The notes: a model not told the origin generated them from the letters alone. 64,000 nt of DNA from Paenibacillus sp. VTT E-133291 (GCF_002264395.1 NZ_NFVA01000008.1:1-64000), one strand, 5' to 3'; numbered from the stretch's first letter, positions 23,791-33,342 are shown. Translations and numbers: made by a program.

Positions 23791-25591
23791 ATGGTAAGCA
23801 AGGTAAAACGACTATTGATCGGGCGTCCGATGAAGTCGAACGAACTCGATCATGAAAAGTTATCCAAGGTTAAAGCACTGGCTGTCCTGTCTTCTGATGC
23901 GCTCTCGTCTGTAGCCTACGGAACGGAACAAATTCTGATTGTACTGGTGGCTGCCGGGTTTACTGCCATCTGGTATTCCCTGCCAATTGCATTAGCCGTA
24001 TTGGGCCTGCTGGCCATCCTGATTTTATCCTATCGGCAGACGATCTACGCTTATCCGCAAGGAGGAGGAGCTTACATCGTTGCCAAGAGTAATCTTGGTG
24101 TTCCGACAGGGCTTTTAGCAGGAGGGTCTTTGTTAGTGGATTACATTCTGACCGTAGCTGTTAGTGCCTCGGCAGGGACAGATGCGATCACATCAGCGTT
24201 TCCAAGTCTTCATAATCACACGGTTCTTATTGCTGTATCCGTAATTATTCTTCTAACATTGATTAATCTTCGCGGAGTTACAGAATCGGCTTCATTTATC
24301 GCAATCCCAGTGTATTTGTTTGTGGTGTCGATTGTAGTTTTGATTATCTCCGGTGTTATTAAATATGCAGCAGGTGGCGTACATGCGAATGTCCCTGAAA
24401 TAGGCAGCGCCGTCTCCAATGTTAGTTTGTTTCTACTATTAAAAGCCTTCAGTTCTGGTTGTTCGGCACTTACGGGTGTAGAGGCTGTATCTAATGCCAT
24501 TCCAAACTTTAAAGCACCGGCTGAAAAGAATGCAGCCAAGACCTTAATGGTCATGGGGGTTATACTTGGATTTATGTTTACAGGTATCACATTACTGGCC
24601 TATTGGTACGGTATAGTGCCTGATGAAAAGGCAACGGTTGTTTCTCAGATCGCTGAATCGACCTTTGGTCGCGGAACTTTATACTTTTTCATTCAAGGGA
24701 TTACAGCAGTCATTTTATTCTTAGCAGCTAATACAGCTTACTCAGCGTTCCCGCTGCTCGCCTTTATGTTTGCAAAAGATAAATATATGCCACATGCTTT
24801 TATGGTTCGTGGTGACCGTCTAGGTTTCTCAAATGGTATTATTTTTCTAGGTGTTCTGTCTGCGGTACTTGTAGCTGCATTTCACGGAAATACAGAAAGC
24901 TTGATTCCTCTTTATGCGGTAGGTGTCTTCATTCCGTTCACATTGTCTTCATTGGTTTAAAACCAAACCAGCGGGATGGAAAAAAAGATTTGTTGTAAAT
25001 ACCATCGGTATGCTGACTACATTGACAATTACGCTTATTTTTATCATTACTAAGTTCTCAAGCGTATGGATGGCGTTCATTTTCTTACCTGCTGTAATGT
25101 TTGTGTTCCACCGCATTCACAAGCACTATTTGAACACTGCAGATCAGCTTCGTATATGTCCGGCTACGGATAAACCTTTGATTAAAGGAAGTACGGTTGT
25201 TGTCCCTGTTGCTGGTGTAACACGTGCTGTACTGCATTCCATCAGCTATGCTAAGTCTCTAACAGATAATGTAGTAGCCGTGTATGTTGGCTTTGATGAA
25301 GAGGACATTCAAAAGATGGAGCAACGGTGGGAGGAATGGAATCCGGGTGTACGCCTGATTGTACTTCGTTCCAGATATCGCAGTATTATTCGTCCGTTAG
25401 TGAAATTTATTGATACCGTGGAGTGGAAGACCGCAGCGACGGATCATATCACGATTCTGATTCCACAGTTTATAACTAAGCATTGGTGGCAAGCTGTACT
25501 TCATAATCAGACCAGCTTTTTAATCCGTTCGTATCTAATGAATTCAAAAGATGTTGTAGTTGCGACTGTCCCCTATCATTTGAATAAATAA
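23791..25591 (+). pseudogene. kimA: Potassium importer KimA, frameshifted
   Basis: The first part (23791-24960, 389 residues) starts with MVSKVKRLLIGRPMKSNELDHEKL and matches the KimA/YdaO potassium-proton symporter. It stops after PFTLSSLV. The continuation, HWFKTKPAGWKKRF onward, is in the next frame from about 24950 to 25591 and holds the last membrane segments and the cytoplasmic domain. Together they make about 600 residues, near the 607 of B. subtilis KimA. Relative to the family about 17 nt (six residues less one base) appear to be missing between TCT at 24946 and CAT at 24950. The c-di-AMP riboswitch upstream fits. The product is probably a truncated, inactive transporter unless the break is a sequencing error. 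Confidence 0.85.
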
Positions 25592-25696
25592 TGGATTATT
25601 AAGGAGAGGCTATATCCGGAACGTTCGGAATATAGTCTCTTTTGTATTTTTCTTGAAGGAAAATGCTGCAAATCAACAAAATTTTAAATTTATAGG

Positions 25697-25725
25697 TTGA
25701 CACAGAGAATGAGAATCAATATCAT
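25697..25725 (+). promoter_or_regulatory. Fur-controlled promoter of the siderophore binding protein
   Basis: TTGACA (25697) and TATCAT (25720) are 17 nt apart. TGAGAATCAATATCA (25710-25724) overlaps the -10 and matches the 7-1-7 Fur box TGATAAT-N-ATTATCA with two mismatches. Iron-loaded Fur would block RNA polymerase. Confidence 0.8.
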
Positions 25726-25793
25726 TTAAAAGTGAGACAGAGGTAAACAACACCTTTGAATATCAAAGCAGGTATATATTAGGAGGGTATTTA

Positions 25794-26801
25794 ATGTTTT
25801 CGTTAAACAGAAAAAGATTTGGAAGCATGAAATTGACGATGATCGGACTAATAGTGATGACGCTATTCCTATCCGCTTGCGGTAATAATAATGCTGAAAG
25901 TTCATCCAATGCAGGAACGGAGCCTACAACAGCGCCTACTGCAGAAGCTACAGAAGCACCGGCAGCACCAAAAACGTTAACGGATGCGATGGGGCATGAA
26001 GTAACGATCCCTGCTAATCCTGGGCGTGTTCTGGGTTCTTATTTGGAAGATTCTTTGGTAACGCTGGGTGTGACTCCAGTAGCCCAATGGTCTGTGCCAA
26101 ATGGCGTTCAGGATTATCTGGCTGCTGAATTGAAAGATGTCCCTACCATTAGCTACGATCTTCCATTGGAGGCAGTAACCAGCTTCGCTCCGGATCTGAT
26201 TCTTATCCCATCGGAGTCTTCCGTACAGAATGGTATCTACGACCAACTGAATAAGATTGCACCGACATATGTGATTGGGGATAAGCTAAATCAAGATTGG
26301 CGTAAATCGCTACTCAAGATTGGTGAAATTCTGAACAAAACCCCTGAAGCAGAGAAAGCCATTAAAGATTATGAAGACAAAGCGGCGGCTGCGAAAGAAA
26401 AGCTTAAAGGAGCTATTGGAGAAGAGTCCGTGGCGATTTTATGGCTGGTACAAAAAAACTTCTATATTGTAGACGAAACTCGCAGCAGTGGTGCTGTATT
26501 ATATACAGACCTTGGTGTAAAGCTGCCTAACTTAGTAACAGAAATTCCTGTGGGTACAAGAGCTACTTGGAATCCAATTTCGCTGGAGAAGCTTTCTGAG
26601 CTGACTGCAGATCATATTATCCTTGTAAATAGTGATAAGACTGAGGGTTCGGAGATTCTGGACAGTGCCATTTGGAAAGGCATCCCGGCTGTAAAAGCTG
26701 GTAATGTGCATGAAATGAGCTCAACAAGCAGTTGGCTATACAGTGGTGCGAACGCTGGTGGCAAAATCATTGACGATGTGTTAACAAGTCTTGTGAAATA
26801 A
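25794..26801 (+). CDS. Iron-siderophore ABC transporter substrate-binding lipoprotein
   Basis: The 335-residue lipoprotein has a signal peptide with the lipobox LSAC at about residue 29. A Ser/Thr/Ala/Pro-rich linker is followed by the two-lobed class III periplasmic-binding fold: TDAMGHEVTIPANPGRVLGS, then FAPDLILIPSES, and a long linking helix (residues about 185-205). It captures a ferric siderophore at the membrane surface and hands it to the permeases. A Fur box covers its promoter. A terminator separates it from the permease genes, which have their own Fur box. Confidence 0.9.
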   Translation: MFSLNRKRFGSMKLTMIGLIVMTLFLSACGNNNAESSSNAGTEPTTAPTAEATEAPAAPKTLTDAMGHEVTIPANPGRVLGSYLEDSLVTLGVTPVAQWSVPNGVQDYLAAELKDVPTISYDLPLEAVTSFAPDLILIPSESSVQNGIYDQLNKIAPTYVIGDKLNQDWRKSLLKIGEILNKTPEAEKAIKDYEDKAAAAKEKLKGAIGEESVAILWLVQKNFYIVDETRSSGAVLYTDLGVKLPNLVTEIPVGTRATWNPISLEKLSELTADHIILVNSDKTEGSEILDSAIWKGIPAVKAGNVHEMSSTSSWLYSGANAGGKIIDDVLTSLVK

Positions 26802-26850
26802 AAGTCGTAATTCACCATGAATGAGACTGCTCATTTGGGTGGGGAAGGGC

Positions 26851-26893
26851 GTGCAGATCAGTATCTTAGATACAAAGATCTGCACCATTTTTT
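26851..26893 (+). terminator. Terminator between binding protein and permease genes
   Basis: GTGCAGATC and GATCTGCAC with an inner GTATCT/GATAC stem, followed by CCATTTTTTT. It lets the binding protein be made in excess of the permeases. Confidence 0.85.
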
Positions 26894-26956
26894 TATAAAC
26901 TACGCCCATATTACGGGAAAATGGCTCCTGCAATTGTACAACATTAATTTTTTTGC

Positions 26957-26975
26957 GATAATGAGAATGATTGTT
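26957..26975. promoter_or_regulatory. Fur box upstream of the permease operon
   Basis: GATAATGAGAATGATTGTT matches 15 of 19 positions of the classical Fur box. It lies about 60 bp upstream of the permease start. Confidence 0.75.
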
Positions 26976-27019
26976 GTTATCATATAGACTATTGTAACTA
27001 TCGATTAAGGAGACGACTC

Positions 27020-28075
27020 ATGGTTTCACCCTCAGATTTCGCACATCGCAATAAAAATGATACACAAAAAGCTCTACATACCCGTCCGGCAGCTGCAATA
27101 GGTATTCTGATTTTTGGACTTGCTGCTATTGCCTTTGGACTGGCACTTTCAGTCTCAGTGGGTGCGGCAAATATCAAGCTAGCTACGGTATGGGAAGCAA
27201 TATTTCAATTCAATCCAGATATACAGCAACATCAGGTGATTAGAGAACTAAGACTTCCACGCGTGATCGCAGGTGCTTTAGTCGGTGCTTGCTTCGCAGT
27301 AGCCGGGGCAATCATGCAGGGGATGACAAGGAACCCACTTGCGGATTCAGGTCTGCTCGGCTTGAATGCGGGAGCGGGTGTAGCGCTTGCTATAGTATTT
27401 GCTTTTGCACCTTCGCTCTCCTTCACTACACTTATGTTGTTTTGTTTTATTGGTGCCGCAGTTGCTTCTTTTATCGTATTCGGAATTGGGTCGCTTTCCT
27501 TTAATGGCCTGACACCGTTGCGGTTGACACTTGCGGGCTCTGCTGTCAGCGCATTACTAGTTGCTGTTAGCCAGGGCATAGCGATTCTTTTTAACTTATC
27601 TCAGGATATAGCTTTTTGGTTAGCTGGTGGAATGGGAGGAGCTAGCTGGACTCAGATCAAAATCATTTTCCCTTGGGTGTTTGTGGCATTAATTGCAGCG
27701 ATGATGTTATCGCGTTCCGTCACATTGCTCAGTTTAGGTAAGGAAGTGGCCGTTGGTCTGGGGCAGCGGACTCGATTAGTCCAGTTGGCATGTATGATTG
27801 TTGTAGTCGTTCTTGCCGGAAGTGCAGTATCCATGGTTGGCCCGATTGCTTTTATAGGACTAATTATTCCACATGTTACGCGTTATTTCGTGGGGGTAGA
27901 TTATCGCTGGATTATTCCTTGCTCGGCAGTACTTGGGAGCTTATTGATTATCTTTGCGGATATCGCCGCTAGAATGATCAATGCACCTTATGAAACGCCG
28001 CTAGGCGCTTTAATTGCCATTATCGGGGTACCCTTCTTCATTTACTTGGCGAGTAAGCGGAAGGGGGAGCTGTAA
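27020..28075 (+). CDS. FecCD-type siderophore ABC permease, first subunit
   Basis: The 351-residue integral membrane protein has about nine to ten segments. Family hallmarks are LRLPRVIAGALVGACFAVAGAIMQGMTRNPLADSG and GPIAFIGLIIPH. It forms half of the channel for ferric siderophores (FecCD, PF01032). The stop TAA shares its last A with the ATG of the second permease (TAATG), so the two are translated together. A Fur box lies upstream. Confidence 0.93.
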   Translation: MVSPSDFAHRNKNDTQKALHTRPAAAIGILIFGLAAIAFGLALSVSVGAANIKLATVWEAIFQFNPDIQQHQVIRELRLPRVIAGALVGACFAVAGAIMQGMTRNPLADSGLLGLNAGAGVALAIVFAFAPSLSFTTLMLFCFIGAAVASFIVFGIGSLSFNGLTPLRLTLAGSAVSALLVAVSQGIAILFNLSQDIAFWLAGGMGGASWTQIKIIFPWVFVALIAAMMLSRSVTLLSLGKEVAVGLGQRTRLVQLACMIVVVVLAGSAVSMVGPIAFIGLIIPHVTRYFVGVDYRWIIPCSAVLGSLLIIFADIAARMINAPYETPLGALIAIIGVPFFIYLASKRKGEL

Positions 28076-29109
28076 TGCACAGATTAACCCTTTCTCCAAA
28101 TGAAAAAGAACGCCGCAAACGCGTGCTTACAGTATTATCGCTCCTAGCTATACTGATCGTCGTCATGTTTATTATCAGTATGAATACAGGGTTTATGCGC
28201 CTATCCCCATTGGAGGTATTACATACACTGCTGGGAGATGGAACACATCAGCAAAAGCTTATTTTATTTGATTTTAGATTACCTCGCATCGTAATTTCAC
28301 TGTTGGTTGGAGCGGGCTTTGCAGTGTCAGGCTGTATCTTACAGAGTCTCGCACGAAATGCACTTGCTGAGCCGGCTACGCTGGGCATAAGTGCGGGTGC
28401 AGGTTTTGCGGTAATCATTTTCATCTCGTTTTTTCCGGCTACAACAGCAGCTCCGGTATTCGTCTTGCCGCTCTTAGCGCTTGGAGGGGCTAGCTTAACC
28501 GCCGCTTTAATCTATCTTCTCGCTTATCGGAAAGCAGATGGTCTATCTCCAACAAGGTTGATCCTTATCGGGATTGCGGTCGCTGCCGGAATTAATGCTT
28601 GCCAGCTTGTGTTGGCACTTCGGCTTGATCCTAATAATTATCAATTTGTAGCGACTTGGATCGCCGGTAAAATATGGGGTGGGGATTGGAGATTTGTCCT
28701 TGCTCTGTTACCTTGGATAGCGATTTTGTTACCGTTTGCCTTCTATAAAGCACGGATTCTTAATGTATTGAATCTAGGCGATCATACTTCACTAGGGCTT
28801 GGAATGAGAGTGGAGAAGGAGCGTATTCTTCTACTCATGACAGCAGTGGCGCTTGCCGGCTCCTGCGTTGCTGTAAGCGGAGGTATAGGCTTCGTTGGAC
28901 TGATAGCACCACACTTGGCTCGCAGGCTTGTAGGTCCCCGTCATCAGGTATTATTGCCGGCTAGTGCGTTGACAGGGGCACTCCTTATGATTACTGCCGA
29001 TACGATCGGCAGATGGGTATTACAACCTGCAGAAGTTCCCACGGGCATTGTGGTTGCAATTATTGGCGCACCTTACTTTTTATATTTACTCGCCAAATCA
29101 AAAGCGTGA
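28075..29109 (+). CDS. FecCD-type siderophore ABC permease, second subunit
   Basis: The 344-residue paralog of the preceding gene shares LRLPRIVISLLVGAGFAVSGCILQSLARNALAEPA-type sequence and GGIGFVGLIAPHLAR near the C-terminus. It pairs with the first permease to form a heterodimeric channel. Translation starts by overlap with the previous stop codon. About 100 bp separate it from the ATPase gene, containing a partly repeated segment. Confidence 0.93.
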   Translation: MHRLTLSPNEKERRKRVLTVLSLLAILIVVMFIISMNTGFMRLSPLEVLHTLLGDGTHQQKLILFDFRLPRIVISLLVGAGFAVSGCILQSLARNALAEPATLGISAGAGFAVIIFISFFPATTAAPVFVLPLLALGGASLTAALIYLLAYRKADGLSPTRLILIGIAVAAGINACQLVLALRLDPNNYQFVATWIAGKIWGGDWRFVLALLPWIAILLPFAFYKARILNVLNLGDHTSLGLGMRVEKERILLLMTAVALAGSCVAVSGGIGFVGLIAPHLARRLVGPRHQVLLPASALTGALLMITADTIGRWVLQPAEVPTGIVVAIIGAPYFLYLLAKSKA

Positions 29110-29209
29110 GTATAGCTCCATACAACGTAGCGCGTGCTTACGAAGCGGAATTTATTATGTAGTTCATTCTAGGAGCATAGCTCCATAAAACTTATAAGGA
29201 GTTGTTATC
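29110..29209 (+). repeat. Short imperfect direct repeats before the ATPase gene
   Basis: TATAGCTCCATACAAC (about 29111) and CATAGCTCCATAAAAC (about 29176) are near-identical and flank a GCTTACGAAGC dyad. A similar pattern (AGCTCCACAAC with GCTTTCGAAGC) occurs before pstS at about 48611-48640. It could be a dispersed intergenic repeat. Confidence 0.4.
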
Positions 29210-30001
29210 ATGTCAGAACGTTTGAATACAGAAGAATTAAGTATTGGGTATGCAGAGGCTACAATTGTTAAAGGATTGAACTTGACTATCCCAACGGGAA
29301 AAATCACTGCACTAGTGGGCGCTAACGGCTCCGGTAAATCTACAATCCTCAAAACGATGGCTCGGATCATGAAGCCTAAGAGCGGCAGTGTAATGCTGGA
29401 CGGCAAATCAATCCATAACTTTTCAACGAAAGAGGTAGCTCGTCAACTTGCGATTTTACCGCAAAACCCAACAGCTCCAGACGGTCTAACGGTTTCTGAG
29501 CTTGTCAGCTACGGTCGTTTCCCCCATCAAAAAGGTTTCGGTACAATGACCGCAGAGGATCGCAACATTATCTCGAACGCAATCTCCGTTACGGGGATGG
29601 AACCATTCCATGATCGTCCGATTGACCGTCTATCGGGTGGACAACGTCAACGCGCTTGGATCGCTATGGCATTGGCACAAGAGACGGATATTTTGTTCTT
29701 AGACGAACCAACAACATTTCTAGATATGGCTCACCAGCTTGAAGTCCTACAGCTTCTGCAAAAGCTGAATGAGGAAGAAGGGCGTACCATTATCATGGTC
29801 GTGCATGATTTGAATCATGCTACTCGTTATGCGCAGCATATGGTAGCTATCAAGTCGGGTACTGTGATTAGTGAAGGATCACCTACTGAGGTTATGACCC
29901 CAAATGTATTGCGCGAAGTGTTTGGCATTGAAGCAGATATTGTTCCAGATCCACGTACGGGAGTGCCACTGTGCCTTCCTTACGAGCTTGCTGCCTATTA
30001 A
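29210..30001 (+). CDS. Siderophore ABC transporter ATP-binding protein (FecE/FepC type)
   Basis: The 263-residue ATPase has Walker A (GANGSGKST), signature ([10 protein letters not shown]), Walker B (ILFLDEPTT) and switch His (VVHDLNHA). Similar FepC/YusV proteins drive FecCD permeases. Located 100 bp after the second permease, it probably belongs to the same transcript and completes the importer. Its closeness to other YusV-like ATPases means it may serve more than one permease pair. Confidence 0.93.
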   Translation: MSERLNTEELSIGYAEATIVKGLNLTIPTGKITALVGANGSGKSTILKTMARIMKPKSGSVMLDGKSIHNFSTKEVARQLAILPQNPTAPDGLTVSELVSYGRFPHQKGFGTMTAEDRNIISNAISVTGMEPFHDRPIDRLSGGQRQRAWIAMALAQETDILFLDEPTTFLDMAHQLEVLQLLQKLNEEEGRTIIMVVHDLNHATRYAQHMVAIKSGTVISEGSPTEVMTPNVLREVFGIEADIVPDPRTGVPLCLPYELAAY

Positions 30002-30028
30002 GCGGTATAATCATATTCGATAATCATA

Positions 30029-30071
30029 CAACGAACAGGCTCCCGTCATTGACAAGGGAGCCTGTTCGTTG
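30029..30071 (+). terminator. Long perfect hairpin after the ATPase gene
   Basis: CAACGAACAGGCTCCC and its exact complement with an 11-nt loop. The T run after it is weak (TTAC), so it is a probable but not strong terminator. Confidence 0.65.
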
Positions 30072-30161
30072 TTACAGTTGGGGTTGCCTACAAATCCATG
30101 ATACCACTACTAAAAATAGATTAAGGACCATCATTTATACATGGTTAAAGGAGCATGAAAC

Positions 30162-31073
30162 ATGAATATTGACAAAATTCAAAATGACCTAGAGCAGCTA
30201 ATGACTGCAGGAATTGTGAAGAGTCATGAGAACTTAAAAGATCACGTGTATACCAAAATGGGCGGTAAAGCAGATATTTTGGCAGCACCAGCTACTTATG
30301 AGGAAATTCAAAAGATTGTTACATATGCGGAACAGAATGGGATCACCCTTACTGTACTTGGGAACGGTTCGAATGTGATTATCCGCGATGGCGGTGTACG
30401 TGGAATCGTTCTGCAAACGGCAGGACTAACGGATGTGGGGATTCGAGACAATCTCTTATATGCGGAGTGCGGCGCTAAGATTATTGATGTTTCCAGATAT
30501 GCGCTGGATATGGAGCTTACGGGTCTTGAGTTCGCCTGTGGCATTCCAGGAACGGTTGGTGGAGCGTTATACATGAACGCAGGCGCTTACGGCGGAGAAA
30601 TTAAAGATGTACTGCATAGTGCGCTAGCTATAACTAAGAGCGGGCAATTGGTGACTCTGCAAGGGGATGAGCTGCAATGGGGTTATAGAAAAAGCGTGTT
30701 CGCAAGCGGTGAATACATCGTACTTGAGGCCAATTTTGCTATGACTTCAGGTGATGCATTAGCCATCAAGTCGAAAATGGATGAACTTACTTACCTGCGT
30801 GAATCCAAGCAACCGCTTGAGTATCCTTCCTGTGGTAGTGTCTTTAAACGTCCTCCAGGTCGGTTTGCAGGTCAGTTAATTCAAGAGAGTGGCTTGCAGG
30901 GAACAAGAATCGGTGGTGCTGAGGTATCCAAGAAGCATGCAGGGTTTATTGTAAATGCAGATCATGCAACCGCCAGCGATTACATTGGGCTAATTCACCA
31001 TGTAAGGGCGACTGTGAAGGATAAATTCGGTGTGGAGCTGGAAACTGAAGTGGAGATCATTGGAGAAGAGTAA
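30162..31073 (+). CDS. murB: UDP-N-acetylenolpyruvoylglucosamine reductase MurB
   Basis: The 303-residue cytoplasmic flavoenzyme reduces UDP-GlcNAc-enolpyruvate to UDP-MurNAc with NADPH in peptidoglycan precursor synthesis. FAD-binding motifs are visible: TVLGNGSNVIIRDGGVRG, GLEFACGIPGTVGGALYMNAGAYGGE; the catalytic Ser lies in YPSCGSVFKRP, and the C-terminal Glu in ETEVEIIG. Length and features match the type IIb (Bacillus-like) MurB. It is monocistronic here rather than in the division cell-wall cluster. Confidence 0.95.
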   Translation: MNIDKIQNDLEQLMTAGIVKSHENLKDHVYTKMGGKADILAAPATYEEIQKIVTYAEQNGITLTVLGNGSNVIIRDGGVRGIVLQTAGLTDVGIRDNLLYAECGAKIIDVSRYALDMELTGLEFACGIPGTVGGALYMNAGAYGGEIKDVLHSALAITKSGQLVTLQGDELQWGYRKSVFASGEYIVLEANFAMTSGDALAIKSKMDELTYLRESKQPLEYPSCGSVFKRPPGRFAGQLIQESGLQGTRIGGAEVSKKHAGFIVNADHATASDYIGLIHHVRATVKDKFGVELETEVEIIGEE

Positions 31074-31093
31074 CTTATTAATCGTATAAATCG

Positions 31094-31124
31094 AAAGAGC
31101 CCCAGATTTACTGCGGGCTCTTTT
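31094..31124 (+). terminator. Intrinsic terminator of murB
   Basis: AAAGAGCCC and GGGCTCTTT pair around a 12-nt loop and are followed by a T. Confidence 0.7.
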
Positions 31125-31142
31125 GCTGTTATTACAACTTGC

Positions 31143-31478
31143 TTAATTTACTGAGAGGGTATATATAGCTCGATCTGTCGTAATTTCCGCCTTACGATCT
31201 CCTATGTCCTCAATCCGAAGCCCGTCAATAGCTAAGTCATAGGTGGAGTGTGGTAGCGATACTAGCTCACCATCGGCGTTTAAAGTGCTGCCAAATCCTT
31301 TTAATATTATTGCACTCCCTAGATAATCATCGATAACATCCTCCGCACTCCGAAACTCAACGGCCTCTAGATTAAAATGAATTTTATCCAGATCACGAAG
31401 CTCTTTCTTTTCAATTACAATAGTTTCATTCACATGACTGTTAATCCAGTCCATAACTTTCTGTATACTTTGTTCCAT
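31143..31478 (-). CDS. Hypothetical protein (111 aa)
   Basis: The product has no signal peptide or membrane segment and no motif I recognise. The N-terminus is a helix (SIQKVMDWINSHVNE), followed by mixed alpha/beta sequence with VIEKKELRDLDKIHFNLEAV and ending DRAIYTLSVN. It is convergent with murB and is the only minus-strand gene nearby. The absence of a clear function and lack of partners leave its role open. Codon use and composition look like its neighbours. Confidence 0.6.
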   Translation of the reverse strand: MEQSIQKVMDWINSHVNETIVIEKKELRDLDKIHFNLEAVEFRSAEDVIDDYLGSAIILKGFGSTLNADGELVSLPHSTYDLAIDGLRIEDIGDRKAEITTDRAIYTLSVN

Positions 31479-31554
31479 TAGATGAGCCCACCTTTACCTC
31501 GAAGATTATTAAGTTTAAGTTACCCTTTTCTTAGGATTTGAATCCATATTTCTG

Positions 31555-31925
31555 CTATATTAGAACGAATTACTTTTGCTGTGAAAAAGGGCGAGGCCTT
31601 TGGGTTTCTAGGTCCCAAGGGTGTTGGGAAGACAACAACAATGTGCATGATGACAGGTCTACTTCAGTCTACAAGCGGAGAAATTTTAATTAATGGCATG
31701 AATATTTCACATCATAAAAAAGAAATCCATGCCAAATTGGTGTTGTTTTTGAGCTTCCCAATCTGTACATGCGTTGTTCTATCCGAGATAACCTGGAGCT
31801 GTTCGCTGATCTCTGTAAGGTAGCACCAATTTGAGTGATTGAAGTCATGGAAACTTCAACTGTTTGACAAGGGAAAAGCTAAGGCAAAGCGTAGAACTTG
31901 TCAGGAGCAGGTTACCCATGGTATA
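31555..31925 (+). pseudogene. Decayed ABC transporter ATPase fragment
   Basis: An in-frame stretch LERITFAVKKGEAFGFLGPKG runs into the Walker A GPKGVGKTT and SGEILINGMNIS, the start of a bacitracin/lantibiotic-type ABC ATPase. After about residue 55 the reading frame is lost; the next frame reads FELPNLYMRCSIRDNLELF and then KGKAKAKR, which match the family. Walker B and the signature are missing. The coding capacity from 31581 is only 80 residues before a stop. It is a remnant, and the promoter region of the que operon starts in its 3' part. Confidence 0.8.
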
Positions 31926-31972
31926 GTTCAAGACGCAATATGCTTAAAGAAGAAGTCTGCACGGATGATGCA

Positions 31973-32010
31973 GGAGAGGTTCGCGAACTCCCTCTATAAA
32001 AAACTAAGAG
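31973..32010 (+). ncRNA. PreQ1-I riboswitch
   Basis: AGAGGTTCGC, CTCCCTCTA and the A-rich tail TAAAAAACTAAGAG are the conserved parts of the small preQ1 class I aptamer (AGAGG/CCTCT stem, A-rich pseudoknot strand). It is about 140 nt upstream of queF and controls the queuosine precursor operon by binding the product preQ1. Confidence 0.92.
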
Positions 32011-32089
32011 TATATTAAATCATATAAGCGGATGCGCTCCTTTATCGGGACGTTGCTTCCGTTTCTTCTTAGTGGAGCCAAGTTTTCGA

Positions 32090-32147
32090 AATCTCGTTCT
32101 TCTTTCCATTACCGGCCAAGGCCGAAGGAAAAGAGAGGGGTTTTTTG
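32090..32147 (+). terminator. Probable expression-platform terminator of the preQ1 riboswitch
   Basis: TCTTTCC and GGAAAAGA (one bulge) enclose CGGCCAAGGCCG, followed by GAGAGGGG and a T run (32141-32146). The T run lies only 4-9 nt before the queF GTG and the GAGAGGGG before it also serves as the ribosome site, so transcription and translation could both be affected. Confidence 0.45.
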
Positions 32148-32149
32148 TC

Positions 32150-32650
32150 GTGTCAGAAGGAAGAATGAAAGAGGAAATGCAAGAGGTTACTTTGCTTGGG
32201 AATCAGGGAACGCAGTACCAGTTTGGTTATGATCCAGATATTTTAGAGGTGTTTGATAACAAACATCCTGGGCGTGATTATTTTGTTAAATTCAACTGTC
32301 CTGAGTTCACAAGCTTATGTCCTGTAACAGGCCAGCCGGATTTTGCTACATTGTATATTTCATATATTCCTGAGCAGAAAATGGTGGAATCCAAATCATT
32401 AAAGCTATATTTGTTTAGCTTCCGTAACCATGGTGACTTTCATGAGGACTGTGTCAACATTATTATGAATGATCTGATCGCACTGATGGACCCTCGTTAC
32501 ATTGAGGTGTGGGGGAAGTTCACTCCGCGTGGAGGCATCTCTATTGACCCTTATTGCAACTATGGAAGACCGGGTACGAAGTATGAAGCGATAGCGGAGC
32601 ACCGCTTAATCAATCATGACCTCTATCCGGAAAAAGTGGACAACCGCTAA
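32150..32650 (+). CDS. queF: QueF, preQ0 reductase (7-cyano-7-deazaguanine reductase)
   Basis: The GTG at 32150 after GAGAGGGG gives 166 residues, the size of the unimodular Bacillus QueF. The nucleophile Cys sits in [12 protein letters not shown] and the conserved Glu/Ser-Lys in [21 protein letters not shown]. The enzyme reduces preQ0 to preQ1 with two NADPH. It is the first gene of the unit controlled by the preQ1 riboswitch, i.e. the product feeds back on its own enzyme. An upstream in-frame ATG exists at 32072 but has no ribosome site. Confidence 0.94.
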   Translation: MSEGRMKEEMQEVTLLGNQGTQYQFGYDPDILEVFDNKHPGRDYFVKFNCPEFTSLCPVTGQPDFATLYISYIPEQKMVESKSLKLYLFSFRNHGDFHEDCVNIIMNDLIALMDPRYIEVWGKFTPRGGISIDPYCNYGRPGTKYEAIAEHRLINHDLYPEKVDNR

Positions 32651-32679
32651 TCCCAATAAGTTGATAAGGAGAGATTTAG

Positions 32680-33342
32680 ATGAATAAGAAAGCACTCGTC
32701 GTATTCAGCGGCGGACAAGATAGCACCACTTGCCTGGTATGGGCTTTGAAGCAATTTGAGGAAGTGCAGGTTGTTACCTTCAATTATAATCAGCGGCATG
32801 CGGCCGAAATCGAAGTGGCTACAGAAATAGCGGCTAAGTTTAAGGTACAACAGCATATCCTAGATCTTGGGCTGCTGAATCAGCTGGCACCCAATGCACT
32901 AACCCGCCAAGATATTGATATCGTTGCTGGCGAAGGCGATGAGCTTCCTAGCACGTTTGTAGACGGACGGAATCTGTTGTTTTTATCTTTTGCGGCAATA
33001 TTAGCTAAACAGCTGGATTACTCCCATATCGTTACGGGTGTCTGTCAAACGGACTTTAGCGGGTATCCGGACTGCCGTGATGTATTTGTGAAATCATTAA
33101 ATGTTACGCTGAATTTATCTATGGACTATGAGTTTGCAGTACACACTCCACTGATGTGGCTGGATAAAAAAGAAACATGGAAGATGGCCGATGAACTGGG
33201 CTATTTTGATTATGTTCGTGAACACACATTAACCTGTTACAACGGCATAATTGGGAGTGGCTGTGGAACTTGTCCAGCTTGTCTTTTACGTCAGCGTGGT
33301 CTTGAACAGTATGAGGCAGAAAGAACGGAGGTTAGTTCTTAA
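32680..33342 (+). CDS. queC: QueC, 7-cyano-7-deazaguanine synthase
   Basis: The 220-residue enzyme has the PP-loop ATP pyrophosphatase motif [12 protein letters not shown] near the N-terminus and a zinc site at the end ([22 protein letters not shown], four Cys). It converts 7-carboxy-7-deazaguanine to preQ0 using ATP and ammonia. The preceding gap is 29 nt with AAGGAGA; the stop overlaps the queD start (TAATG). Confidence 0.96.
   Translation: MNKKALVVFSGGQDSTTCLVWALKQFEEVQVVTFNYNQRHAAEIEVATEIAAKFKVQQHILDLGLLNQLAPNALTRQDIDIVAGEGDELPSTFVDGRNLLFLSFAAILAKQLDYSHIVTGVCQTDFSGYPDCRDVFVKSLNVTLNLSMDYEFAVHTPLMWLDKKETWKMADELGYFDYVREHTLTCYNGIIGSGCGTCPACLLRQRGLEQYEAERTEVSS

Noticed and set aside
29971..30165. 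64-residue plus-strand frame after the ATPase gene
   Set aside because: It runs through the perfect hairpin at 30029-30071 and has no ribosome site or homology.
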